From NCBI GenBank assembly GCA_946479025.1, contig CAMLDM010000040.1, positions 1 through 7,519 of the forward strand: a stretch of 7,519 nt of DNA. Direction: 5' to 3'. Origin of the DNA: an uncultured Candidatus Saccharibacteria bacterium (GTDB taxonomy: Bacteria > Patescibacteria > Saccharimonadia > Saccharimonadales > CAMLKC01). The notes under the pieces are model-generated. The model saw only the letters and a list, made by a program, of their open reading frames with translations, made no database searches and was not told the origin of the DNA. This document shows, one piece after another, positions 1 through 4,769 of the stretch. The translations under genes and the position numbers were made by a program. Positions within the stretch are counted from its first letter, which is position 1. Each line of letters opens with the position of its first letter.

Positions 1-1358
1 TTATTACAGGTATACAGCTGCACATTTATTCCGTTTTGGCTTTTATTATCAAGGCATTTACCATCCCCAGTGAGCATGATCGCTACTTTATCGCCCCCAA
101 GCTCACCGTAGGTATTGCGCCCCGATGCTTTCACCTTGCCGCTAGTATCAACCACGTAAATAGTATCTCCGTCAAAAGCAATGCTTTTCGCCTGCGGCTG
201 TCCGCTGTCGCCATAATTACTGATTTTCTCTGGAACAGAGCCGTCCGTAAACGTTCCGTCACCCATCTGTCCGTGCTGGTTGCGACCCCACCCATACACG
301 CGCCCGCCTTGCATCCGGATAAAGGCACTGTAGCCATCAAAAAGTGAATCGCTCGTTGGAAGCGTGTTAGTGTCCGTAAGCACCGGTGTTGGCAAAGCAA
401 CTGCCTTGTACGTAAGACGATCGGCACAGCCGCTTATAGTGTAATTCGTACCAAGCTCACCATAGCTACATTCACCGGAAGCATACACCTTATTATCGTC
501 CCCAGTCACAAAGGTAAGGCGACCACCCACGGTGACGTGCGTTGCTTTTACCCCCGCCGGAAGTCCGAACTGTACTGGAGTCGAGCGGTTGGTTGTAGTG
601 CCATCACCAAGCTGCCCCGTGTCATTTTTACCAGCACCGAAAACCGTTCCTTTGTCCGTAATAGCAAACATGCTGTAGCCCTGCGACAAGAAGCCCGCAG
701 CAATCGAAACCGCCCTATCAGTACCACTGAGTTTAAATTCCGTCGGAACAAGCGTATCTGAGGACGTTCCATTGCCTAGCTGCCCATAACTGTTGAAGCC
801 CGTCGCCCGCATCTTACCATCTGCTGCGATCGTCGCAAAATACGCCCCTCCGTTAATGCCGTCATATCCGAAAGCGACGGTGTTAAACGTAAGATCAATT
901 CCCAAGCGACCAGATGAGGTGTACGAATACGTTTTCCAGACAGCTCCGCTGGAAGCCCGGAGCAGTTCCACTGTACCTGTTGCGCTGACACGCTGAGAAA
1001 AGGTGTTGTCCGTCGGCGCGCCTACGCTAAACGTCGTCCGGACCGTACTGTTTCTCATAACGAAGCAGCTGTCGGCGTTCGTACACGCCGCGCCGCCCGA
1101 ACAAGTAGTATTTGGCCGCAGCTTGTTCGTATCCGACCACTGCGCAATAAACGCACTGTCCTGCAGGCATTGGTTTGCACGTATCACTCCCGATTCGGCC
1201 GCCTCTCTTGCCAATCTGTTGTAATACTGGCTGTCAAGCGCGGTTCGGACGCTGGAAGTAGCGCTAACCGCAGAAACCAACACAACCAACATCACGACCG
1301 ACGCAATCAAAATCGTCGGCAATGCAAACCCGCTGTGCTTGTGGCGCGTGGCTATCAT
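1..1358 (-). CDS. Pseudopilin-like surface protein with RCC1 repeats and a ricin-type lectin domain (partial, C-terminus off the left edge)
   Basis: Reading the minus strand from the ATG at 1358, the frame is open for 452 codons to the window edge with no stop. Residues 1-10 are short and basic and end in Gly, followed by FALPT and a hydrophobic helix (about 11-33). This is the type IV prepilin pattern, but the usual Glu at +5 is Thr, as in PilX/PilV-like minor pilins. Cysteines at 64, 86, 92 and 98 may form disulfides outside the cell. Five RCC1-like repeats follow (about 187-208, 243-264, 295-303, 357-379, 412-421), recognised by the pattern G.N..GQLGDGT......P. From about 433, GKCLDNKSQNG and VQLYTCN match the start of a ricin-B/QxW beta-trefoil, a carbohydrate-binding fold. 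I infer a pilus-tip or envelope-anchored adhesin. The family assignments are firm; the role is inference. Confidence 0.85.
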   Translation of the reverse strand, partial: MIATRHKHSGFALPTILIASVVMLVVLVSAVSATSSVRTALDSQYYNRLAREAAESGVIRANQCLQDSAFIAQWSDTNKLRPNTTCSGGAACTNADSCFVMRNSTVRTTFSVGAPTDNTFSQRVSATGTVELLRASSGAVWKTYSYTSSGRLGIDLTFNTVAFGYDGINGGAYFATIAADGKMRATGFNSYGQLGNGTSSDTLVPTEFKLSGTDRAVSIAAGFLSQGYSMFAITDKGTVFGAGKNDTGQLGDGTTTNRSTPVQFGLPAGVKATHVTVGGRLTFVTGDDNKVYASGECSYGELGTNYTISGCADRLTYKAVALPTPVLTDTNTLPTSDSLFDGYSAFIRMQGGRVYGWGRNQHGQMGDGTFTDGSVPEKISNYGDSGQPQAKSIAFDGDTIYVVDTSGKVKASGRNTYGELGGDKVAIMLTGDGKCLDNKSQNGINVQLYTCN

Positions 1359-1367
1359 GTACCTTTA

Positions 1368-1396
1368 TTTATAGAGCATAACCGTTACATAATCAA
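1368..1396 (-). promoter_or_regulatory. Promoter of the RCC1/ricin pseudopilin gene
   Basis: On the minus strand TTGATT (1396-1391), a 17-nt spacer and TATAAA (1373-1368) form a good sigma-70-type promoter. Only 9 nt separate the -10 box from the ATG at 1358, so the expected start is about 1361 and the mRNA would be nearly leaderless. An AAAGG motif lies just before the ATG and would be a usable ribosome site only if transcription began further upstream. Confidence 0.5.
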
Positions 1397-1412
1397 TCGT
1401 TTGGTGTATACT
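1384..1412 (+). promoter_or_regulatory. Promoter of the glutaredoxin gene, interleaved with the divergent promoter
   Basis: GTTACA (1384-1389), a 17-nt spacer and TATACT (1407-1412) precede the redoxin gene, giving a predicted start near 1419. The leader carries AGAGGG (1429-1434), 7 nt before the ATG, a good Shine-Dalgarno sequence. TATACT and AGTATA (1419-1424) form a perfect 6-bp inverted repeat spanning the -10 box and start site, a possible operator. The -35 boxes of this and the divergent promoter lie in each other's spacers. Confidence 0.5.
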
Positions 1413-1441
1413 ATAAACAGTATAGTAAAGAGGGAAACGAC

Positions 1442-1726
1442 ATGACCGACCAACCACAAGATGACACAAAAGTAACAATCTACAGCACGACGTGGTGCGC
1501 CTTTTGCAAGACCGAAAAGCAGTACCTGGACAAGCTCGGCGTTAAGTTCGTCGAGAAGGACATCGAGGCCGACAAAGAAGCCTACGAGGAATTGATGGCA
1601 AAGAGCAACGGTGGTTACCAAGGCGTGCCGGTAACAGATATTGCCGGGACGCTCGTGCTTGGCTTTGACCGCCGTAAGATCGATGAGCTCATAAAAGAGA
1701 AAAACCTGCTGCCAGCTGCAGCTTAA
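1442..1726 (+). CDS. Glutaredoxin/NrdH-like thiol-disulfide oxidoreductase
   Basis: This complete 94-aa protein has the thioredoxin fold expected of small glutaredoxins. Strand 1 (about 11-15) leads to the redox motif WCAFC (Cys19 and Cys22) at the head of helix 1. A second strand around 34-41 follows, then the cis-proline loop GVPVTD (Pro63) and a GFD turn (74-76), which in this family helps shape the thiol-binding groove. It should reduce protein disulfides or glutathione-like mixed disulfides in the cytoplasm, possibly as electron donor to ribonucleotide reductase as NrdH does; the specific partner cannot be read here. The start is fixed by AGAGGG 7 nt upstream. It is a single-gene unit with its own promoter and terminator. 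About 65% of its codons end in G or C, a useful baseline for this genome. Confidence 0.9.
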   Translation: MTDQPQDDTKVTIYSTTWCAFCKTEKQYLDKLGVKFVEKDIEADKEAYEELMAKSNGGYQGVPVTDIAGTLVLGFDRRKIDELIKEKNLLPAAA

Positions 1727-1728
1727 CG

Positions 1729-1760
1729 AAAAACTCCGCTTACATACAAGCGGAGTTTTT
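1729..1760 (+). terminator. Rho-independent terminator of the glutaredoxin gene
   Basis: A perfect 13-bp stem, AAAAACTCCGCTT (1729-1741) with AAGCGGAGTTTTT (1748-1760), encloses the loop ACATAC and begins 2 nt after the stop codon. The A tract on the left and the T tract on the right would let it work in both directions. Confidence 0.92.
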
Positions 1761-1769
1761 AATAATACC

Positions 1770-1883
1770 GGGCAGCACCTATCGCCGGCGCGGAAGAGTG
1801 GGGAAAGATACGGGCCCTGGCTCTCTCAACCTCAGCTGTCCGCGCGGGCGACTCGCTCGAAGCAGTTCATGACGCTGCTTTTT
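1770..1883 (+). ncRNA. Possible structured RNA ending in a terminator-like hairpin
   Basis: No credible reading frame covers this GC-rich stretch, yet it folds. TCGCCGGCGCGGA (1782-1794) pairs with TCCGCGCGGGCGA (1839-1851) over 13 positions with a single G-G mismatch. The stretch then ends in the hairpin and T run at 1860-1883. This resembles a compact small RNA or a leader with a terminator. I found no convincing promoter: TAATAC at 1763-1768 is weak. None of the motifs I know for SRP RNA, RNase P RNA, tmRNA or 6S RNA is clear. It could also be a degraded remnant of transferred GC-rich DNA. Confidence 0.25.
1860..1883 (+). terminator. Terminator-like hairpin in the gene-free stretch
   Basis: AAGCAG (1860-1865) and CTGCTT (1875-1880) form a 6-bp stem around a 9-nt loop and run into five T residues (1879-1883). 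No coding gene ends just before it, so if it works it serves the possible RNA upstream or read-through from the redoxin unit. The rest of the gap to 1977 holds only a weak TTGCAA/TATGTT box pair (1895-1923) and a 5-bp hairpin (1949-1963). Confidence 0.45.
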
Positions 1884-1977
1884 CGGCGACGTGCTTGCAA
1901 CTATCTATTTTAACGCATATGTTACGCACGTTCAAAGGTTATGCTTTGCAGGCAGAGAGCCTGGGTGGCGTTTATCA

Positions 1978-2006
1978 TTGACAAATGAATATATTTCGTA
2001 TATAAT
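1978..2006 (+). promoter_or_regulatory. Perfect consensus sigma-70 promoter of the 117-aa gene
   Basis: TTGACA (1978-1983), exactly 17 nt, then TATAAT (2001-2006): every position matches the consensus. The predicted start is about 2013. It is the strongest-looking promoter in the window. It is AT-rich, in sharp contrast to the very GC-rich gene it drives. Confidence 0.88.
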
Positions 2007-2015
2007 ACTCACAAC

Positions 2016-2047
2016 CTGCTCGTCCACGTACGATTTGGACGGAGCAG
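2016..2047 (+). promoter_or_regulatory. 5'-end stem-loop in the leader of the 117-aa gene
   Basis: CTGCTC plus GTCCA (2016-2026) pair with TGGAC plus GAGCAG (2036-2047), giving 11 base pairs interrupted only by a single bulged G at 2041, with a 9-nt loop. The stem begins about 3 nt after the predicted transcription start, where such hairpins are known to protect mRNAs from decay. The Shine-Dalgarno AAGGAG lies downstream and unpaired, 6 nt before the ATG at 2081. A ligand- or protein-responsive element is possible but not shown. Confidence 0.6.
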
Positions 2048-2080
2048 CAGTACGTTCAGCGACTATCACGAAGGAGCATC

Positions 2081-2434
2081 ATGACGCTCACCATGCCCGT
2101 CACGCCGGCCACCATCGCGGTCAGGCCGAAGCGCAACCTGCTCGGCGGCCCGGTCTACACGACCGAGTCGACGGGCTACCCGTTCGTCCCGGCCACGCGC
2201 CAGCGCAACACCGAGACCGATCGGGAACTCCCGGCCGACAACCTCGCGCCGTACGAGGACGACATGGCCCTGCCGGGCACGGACAGCTCCAGCGACTGGC
2301 TCCCCACGGCGGCCGACCTCGGCTGGCGCTGGGACACCCACCGCGTCACGAGCGGCCAGATCGACGAGATCGACCCGACGGAGGAGCTCGACGCGCGCTC
2401 CGACGACTGGGGCTTCCACGTCGTCTCGATGTAG
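2081..2434 (+). CDS. Unknown 117-aa protein with extreme GC-rich codon use
   Basis: I do not recognise this protein. It is soluble by eye: no signal peptide, membrane helix or cysteine. The first 20 or so residues are basic and rich in Thr, Pro and Val; the rest is acidic (DRELPADN, PYEDD, DEIDPTEELDARSDDW), with four tryptophans, three of them in the final 45 residues. The C-terminus may be a small fold and the front half looks flexible. The frame is certain: only two of 117 codons end in A or T, against about a third in the redoxin gene next door. The start has AAGGAG 6 nt upstream. The gene stands alone between a perfect promoter and a long hairpin, so it is probably well expressed. The codon use resembles high-GC actinobacteria and suggests recent transfer or selection for it; both are inference. 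Confidence 0.85.
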   Translation: MTLTMPVTPATIAVRPKRNLLGGPVYTTESTGYPFVPATRQRNTETDRELPADNLAPYEDDMALPGTDSSSDWLPTAADLGWRWDTHRVTSGQIDEIDPTEELDARSDDWGFHVVSM

Positions 2435-2437
2435 TTC

Positions 2438-2494
2438 GCTGAACCAGCCGGTACCAATCACCCCCAAGCGGGGTGGGCGGTATCGGCTTTCAGC
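2438..2494. terminator. Long nested hairpin between convergent genes, probable bidirectional terminator
   Basis: Three stacked stems share one axis. The outer is GCTGAA (2438-2443) with TTCAGC (2489-2494), the middle GCCGGTACC (2447-2455) with GGTATCGGC (2479-2487, one G-U pair), and the inner CACCCC (2459-2464) with GGGGTG (2470-2475) around the loop CAAGC. It lies between the stop codons of the 117-aa gene and the ABC-F gene. Neither strand has a clean T run after it (ATTTCTT on the plus side), so it may act mainly as an mRNA end-stabiliser rather than a classical terminator. Confidence 0.6.
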
Positions 2495-2510
2495 ATTTCT
2501 TGGGATAAAA

Positions 2511-4154
2511 TTACGCCGCGCCCACCTGCAACACTTCGCCGCCAAGCGCGTCGCGGAAATAGCCGTCGTGGCTCACGTAGAGAACAGCACCGGAATACTT
2601 AGCGAGTGCCGTTTCCAGCTCCTCGATGCTTGGAAGATCAAGGTGATTGGTTGGTTCGTCAAGAATCAGCAGCTGCGGATCGTTCGCCAGCATCGAGATC
2701 AGCTGGAAACGCGCCTTCTGTCCGCCGGAAAGCCGGGAAAGAGGGGTCCTGCCATCACCTTCGGTAAAGAGGTAGTCGTTTAAAAGGCCGCGAATTTTCG
2801 TCGTACTGATTGAGAGACCGCGGTCGAGATACATTTTCTCAATTGCGTCCTCAAGTGACGATTCAAAGTACTTCGGCGAAACTTCTTGCTCATACACGCC
2901 GATTCGCACATGTTTGTCTAGCGTGATATCGCCGGCAAATCTCTGAACGTTTTCGTCCAGGCCAAGCAGCGCCTTAATCAGCGTCGTCTTACCGGCGCCG
3001 TTCCGGCCGCGCAGCTCCAACGCTTCGCCCTCGCGAAGATCGATATTTATGCCGGAAAACAGAGGAGTGTCACCATAGCCGAGGCTCAACTCTTTAGCAC
3101 TCACGAGCACATGTTTGCTGCGCGAGTCATCATTTTTCAGGTTCATACGGATGTTTTTCGACTTGAATTTGTCGTACTGCGCCGCGACCTTATAGTTGAG
3201 GTTCGCCGCGGATTCCTTATCGATCCAGAACGTCGGCTTTTCCTTAGCTTGCAGCTCGGCGAGTTCTTTACGGGAAACTTCCTCTAGCCGCTTGAACTTC
3301 TGAATTGTCCCTGGATTCCGCGATTTTTCCTTCAGTCGCTGATAGTCCAGCACCTTAACCTTGAGGTTAGCAATCCGCTTTTCGATCATCTCAAATTCAT
3401 TCATCTGCGAGCCGGTCGAAACAGCATTCTGCTTCAAATACGCGTCGTAATTACCTTTGTAACTCACACTGTCGCCATCTTTCAGCTCTATAATCCGGTC
3501 GACTTCTTTCAAGACATCGCGGTCATGCGTAATCACCAGCATCGCCTCACGCGCGCCGCGCATCCAGTCGATAAACTGCTTTTTAGCCACGTAGTCCATG
3601 TGGTTGGTCGGCTCGTCCACAAGTGCCAGGTGCGCATCCGAGTGCATGATTTTCACCACTTCCACCAAGCGTTTCTGACCGCCCGAAAGGGAGGCAAATG
3701 GACGATGGGCAACACCCGGAAGCTGAAAATTATCAAGCTCGCGTTCGATTTGCTCTTCTATCTGGTAAAAGCCCTTGTCGTCAAACCGCTGCAACGCCTC
3801 GGTATATTCGTTGATCTTTTTCATGTCGTCACCCATTGTAAGCGGGTAGGTTTCGACCACGTGACTGAGATGCGAATACTCAGGAAGGCCGGCAAGCACA
3901 TATTGCAGCACTGTCGTATCGCCGAGGTCGTGGTGCTCCTGCGCTGTCGCCACGACCACTGTTCCGCGCTTATAAATAACGTCGCCGGTAAAATCCTTGT
4001 CGGTACCTGCAAGAATACCAAACAAGGTCGATTTGCCGACGCCGTTACGCCCAACCACGCCGACCTTCTCACCGTCATCAATGGAAAATTTGATCCCATG
4101 CATCAAAAGCTTAGGACCGAAACTCTTTTCGGTGATCGAAATGTCGGCAATCAT
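2511..4154 (-). CDS. ABC-F family ATPase (translation factor or ribosome-protection type)
   Basis: This is a complete 547-aa protein with two ATP-binding cassettes on one chain and no membrane segments, which defines ABC-F. Cassette 1 has Walker A GRNGVGKST (35-43), signature LSGGQ (156-160), Walker B with catalytic Glu181 in DEPTNHMD, and His210. Cassette 2 has GRNGAGKTT (383-391), LSGGQ (475-479), Glu500 in DEPTNHLD, and His529. All catalytic residues are present. The region between (about 240-345) is charged, suiting the helical linker that reaches into the ribosomal exit site in known members. There is essentially no C-terminal extension. Family members either rescue stalled ribosomes (EttA, Uup, YfmR types) or protect against ribosome-targeting antibiotics; sequence alone does not decide. 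The start is fixed because the first strand begins at residue 2 or 3, and no Shine-Dalgarno precedes it. Confidence 0.95.
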   Translation of the reverse strand: MIADISITEKSFGPKLLMHGIKFSIDDGEKVGVVGRNGVGKSTLFGILAGTDKDFTGDVIYKRGTVVVATAQEHHDLGDTTVLQYVLAGLPEYSHLSHVVETYPLTMGDDMKKINEYTEALQRFDDKGFYQIEEQIERELDNFQLPGVAHRPFASLSGGQKRLVEVVKIMHSDAHLALVDEPTNHMDYVAKKQFIDWMRGAREAMLVITHDRDVLKEVDRIIELKDGDSVSYKGNYDAYLKQNAVSTGSQMNEFEMIEKRIANLKVKVLDYQRLKEKSRNPGTIQKFKRLEEVSRKELAELQAKEKPTFWIDKESAANLNYKVAAQYDKFKSKNIRMNLKNDDSRSKHVLVSAKELSLGYGDTPLFSGINIDLREGEALELRGRNGAGKTTLIKALLGLDENVQRFAGDITLDKHVRIGVYEQEVSPKYFESSLEDAIEKMYLDRGLSISTTKIRGLLNDYLFTEGDGRTPLSRLSGGQKARFQLISMLANDPQLLILDEPTNHLDLPSIEELETALAKYSGAVLYVSHDGYFRDALGGEVLQVGAA

Positions 4155-4163
4155 ATCTGTAAG

Positions 4164-4172
4164 ATTATAGCA
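4164..4172 (-). promoter_or_regulatory. Extended -10 promoter of the ABC-F gene, leaderless arrangement
   Basis: On the minus strand TGCTATAAT (4172-4164) is a perfect extended -10 element; no good -35 box is seen. The hexamer ends 9 nt before the ATG at 4154, so transcription should begin about 4156-4158, giving a leader of about 2-4 nt and no room for a Shine-Dalgarno sequence. Confidence 0.7.
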
Positions 4173-4176
4173 TCGT

Positions 4177-4205
4177 TTGTCTACACTTTATAAATGTGAT
4201 ATTAA
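4177..4205 (+). promoter_or_regulatory. Likely promoter of the 131-aa gene
   Basis: TTGTCT (4177-4182), a 17-nt spacer and TATTAA (4200-4205) preceded by TGA make an extended -10 promoter with partial box matches; an alternative -10, TATACT, is at 4206-4211. The predicted start is about 4212. This leaves a 29-nt leader with a very strong Shine-Dalgarno GGAGGAGGAG ending 2 nt before the GTG at 4241. Confidence 0.45.
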
Positions 4206-4240
4206 TATACTTAATCGTCACTTCTGATGGAGGAGGAGCC

Positions 4241-4636
4241 GTGCGACGATCGACCCTTACGGAAATGGCCGACGAGGCGACCAGGGAAGGTATCTTGGAG
4301 ATCATGCGCAAGCGGCCCACGGGCTGTGAAGTGTGCGGATCACCCTGGTTTCCCGGGTTGGCGTTTGTGGAGGTGCTCATGAGAGACGCCCGCGAACGAC
4401 CGTACGATGACGACCAACCGCACGTTTTCAGCCGCAGTGAACTCACGTTCATCTGGCTGTACGAGGATCTCGCCGCGTGGTCTGGAAGAAGGGCGGCGCG
4501 CCGGCGGCTTCGCAGGATTGTCCGCCGCCTGCTGCGCACTCCTGGCGGACTCAGCGTGCGTGTCGACAGACCGCCCGTCGAGCTTCACCCGGGAGACATG
4601 TCCTATGTGACCTTCTTTCGCATCGTCGCCAAGTGA
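4241..4636 (+). CDS. Unknown 131-aa GC-rich protein with CxxC pair and arginine-rich helix
   Basis: I do not recognise the family. I chose GTG at 4241 over the in-frame ATG at 4196 because GGAGGAGGAG lies directly before it, and the 4196 ATG sits inside the likely promoter. Visible parts: an acidic N-terminal helix (about 5-24); TGCEVCGSPW with Cys29 and Cys32, a possible half metal site or redox pair but with no further cysteines; FSRSELTFIWLYEDLAAW (63-80), probably helical; a strongly basic stretch 82-99 with eleven arginines; then a beta-like tail containing HPGDMSYVTFF. A nucleic-acid-binding or membrane-surface role fits the arginine helix, but this is a guess. About 73% of codons end in G or C, above the redoxin gene. 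It stands alone with its own promoter and terminator, like the 117-aa gene. Confidence 0.75.
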   Translation: MRRSTLTEMADEATREGILEIMRKRPTGCEVCGSPWFPGLAFVEVLMRDARERPYDDDQPHVFSRSELTFIWLYEDLAAWSGRRAARRRLRRIVRRLLRTPGGLSVRVDRPPVELHPGDMSYVTFFRIVAK

Positions 4637-4660
4637 ACCGCGCCGGCCCCGTCGAGCACA

Positions 4661-4696
4661 ATGAAAAGTGCTCCGGGTGACCGGCGCACTTTTCAT
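4661..4696. terminator. Intrinsic terminator with a GNRA-capped stem
   Basis: ATGAAAAGTGC (4661-4671) and GCACTTTTCAT (4686-4696) form a perfect 11-bp stem. After one T-C mismatch it continues with CCGG/CCGG closed by a GTGA (GNRA) tetraloop. With AAAA on the left arm and TTTT on the right it can stop transcription from either strand. It lies 24 nt after the stop of the 131-aa gene. Confidence 0.85.
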
Positions 4697-4700
4697 GTAT

Positions 4701-4727
4701 TTGCAATACCCGCACTGGCTGTATACT
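4701..4727 (+). promoter_or_regulatory. Probable promoter of the TauE/SafE permease gene
   Basis: TATACT (4722-4727) is a good -10 box. The best -35 candidate is TTGCAA (4701-4706) with a short 15-nt spacer. The predicted start is about 4734, leaving a leader of about 36 nt. No Shine-Dalgarno sequence is visible before the ATG at 4770. A tiny GTG frame (4750-4773) ends in the TGA overlapping that ATG and could couple translation. Confidence 0.4.
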
Positions 4728-4769
4728 AATTACTACAGCTAGCATCCTGGTGCACTGTCCAAATTACTC

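Noticed and set aside
187..421. Nucleotide-level tandem repeats suggested by the RCC1 repeat numbering
   Set aside because: The repetition is at protein level only; the DNA copies have diverged and no CRISPR-like or direct DNA repeat is visible.
36..1224. Several short plus-strand frames at the left end
   Set aside because: The minus strand is open for 452 codons with pilin, RCC1 and lectin motifs; the plus-strand frames are its shadows.
1770..1883. SRP RNA, RNase P RNA, tmRNA or 6S RNA
   Set aside because: The segment is too short for RNase P RNA or tmRNA, the SRP tetraloop region is not present, and GGGGAAAGATACGGGCC only loosely resembles the RNase P P4 strand.
1884..1977. Integron attC site suggested by TTAACGC and GGTTATGC
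   Set aside because: The core sites do not match the GTTRRRY/RYYYAAC consensus and the arms do not pair.
1891..2442. A 183-aa plus-strand open frame overlapping the 117-aa gene
   Set aside because: Its His/Arg/Gly-rich product is the typical off-frame reading of GC-rich DNA. The frame from 2081 has near-total GC at third positions and a proper ribosome site.
2066..2545. A 159-aa minus-strand frame over the 117-aa gene
   Set aside because: It is low-complexity Arg/Val/Ala antisense sequence, crosses the end of the ABC-F gene and has no ribosome site.
3525..4193. A 222-aa plus-strand frame antisense to the ABC-F gene
   Set aside because: The opposite strand carries every ABC-F motif in order; the antisense product shows no domain and is a shadow.
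4196..4240. In-frame ATG at 4196 as start of the 131-aa gene
   Set aside because: It lies inside the likely promoter, adds a hydrophobic stretch with no ribosome site, and bypasses the excellent Shine-Dalgarno before the GTG at 4241.
4340..4696. Minus-strand 118-aa frame over the 131-aa gene
   Set aside because: It lacks a ribosome site and runs through the terminator hairpin; the plus-strand frame has a strong Shine-Dalgarno and a fitting promoter.
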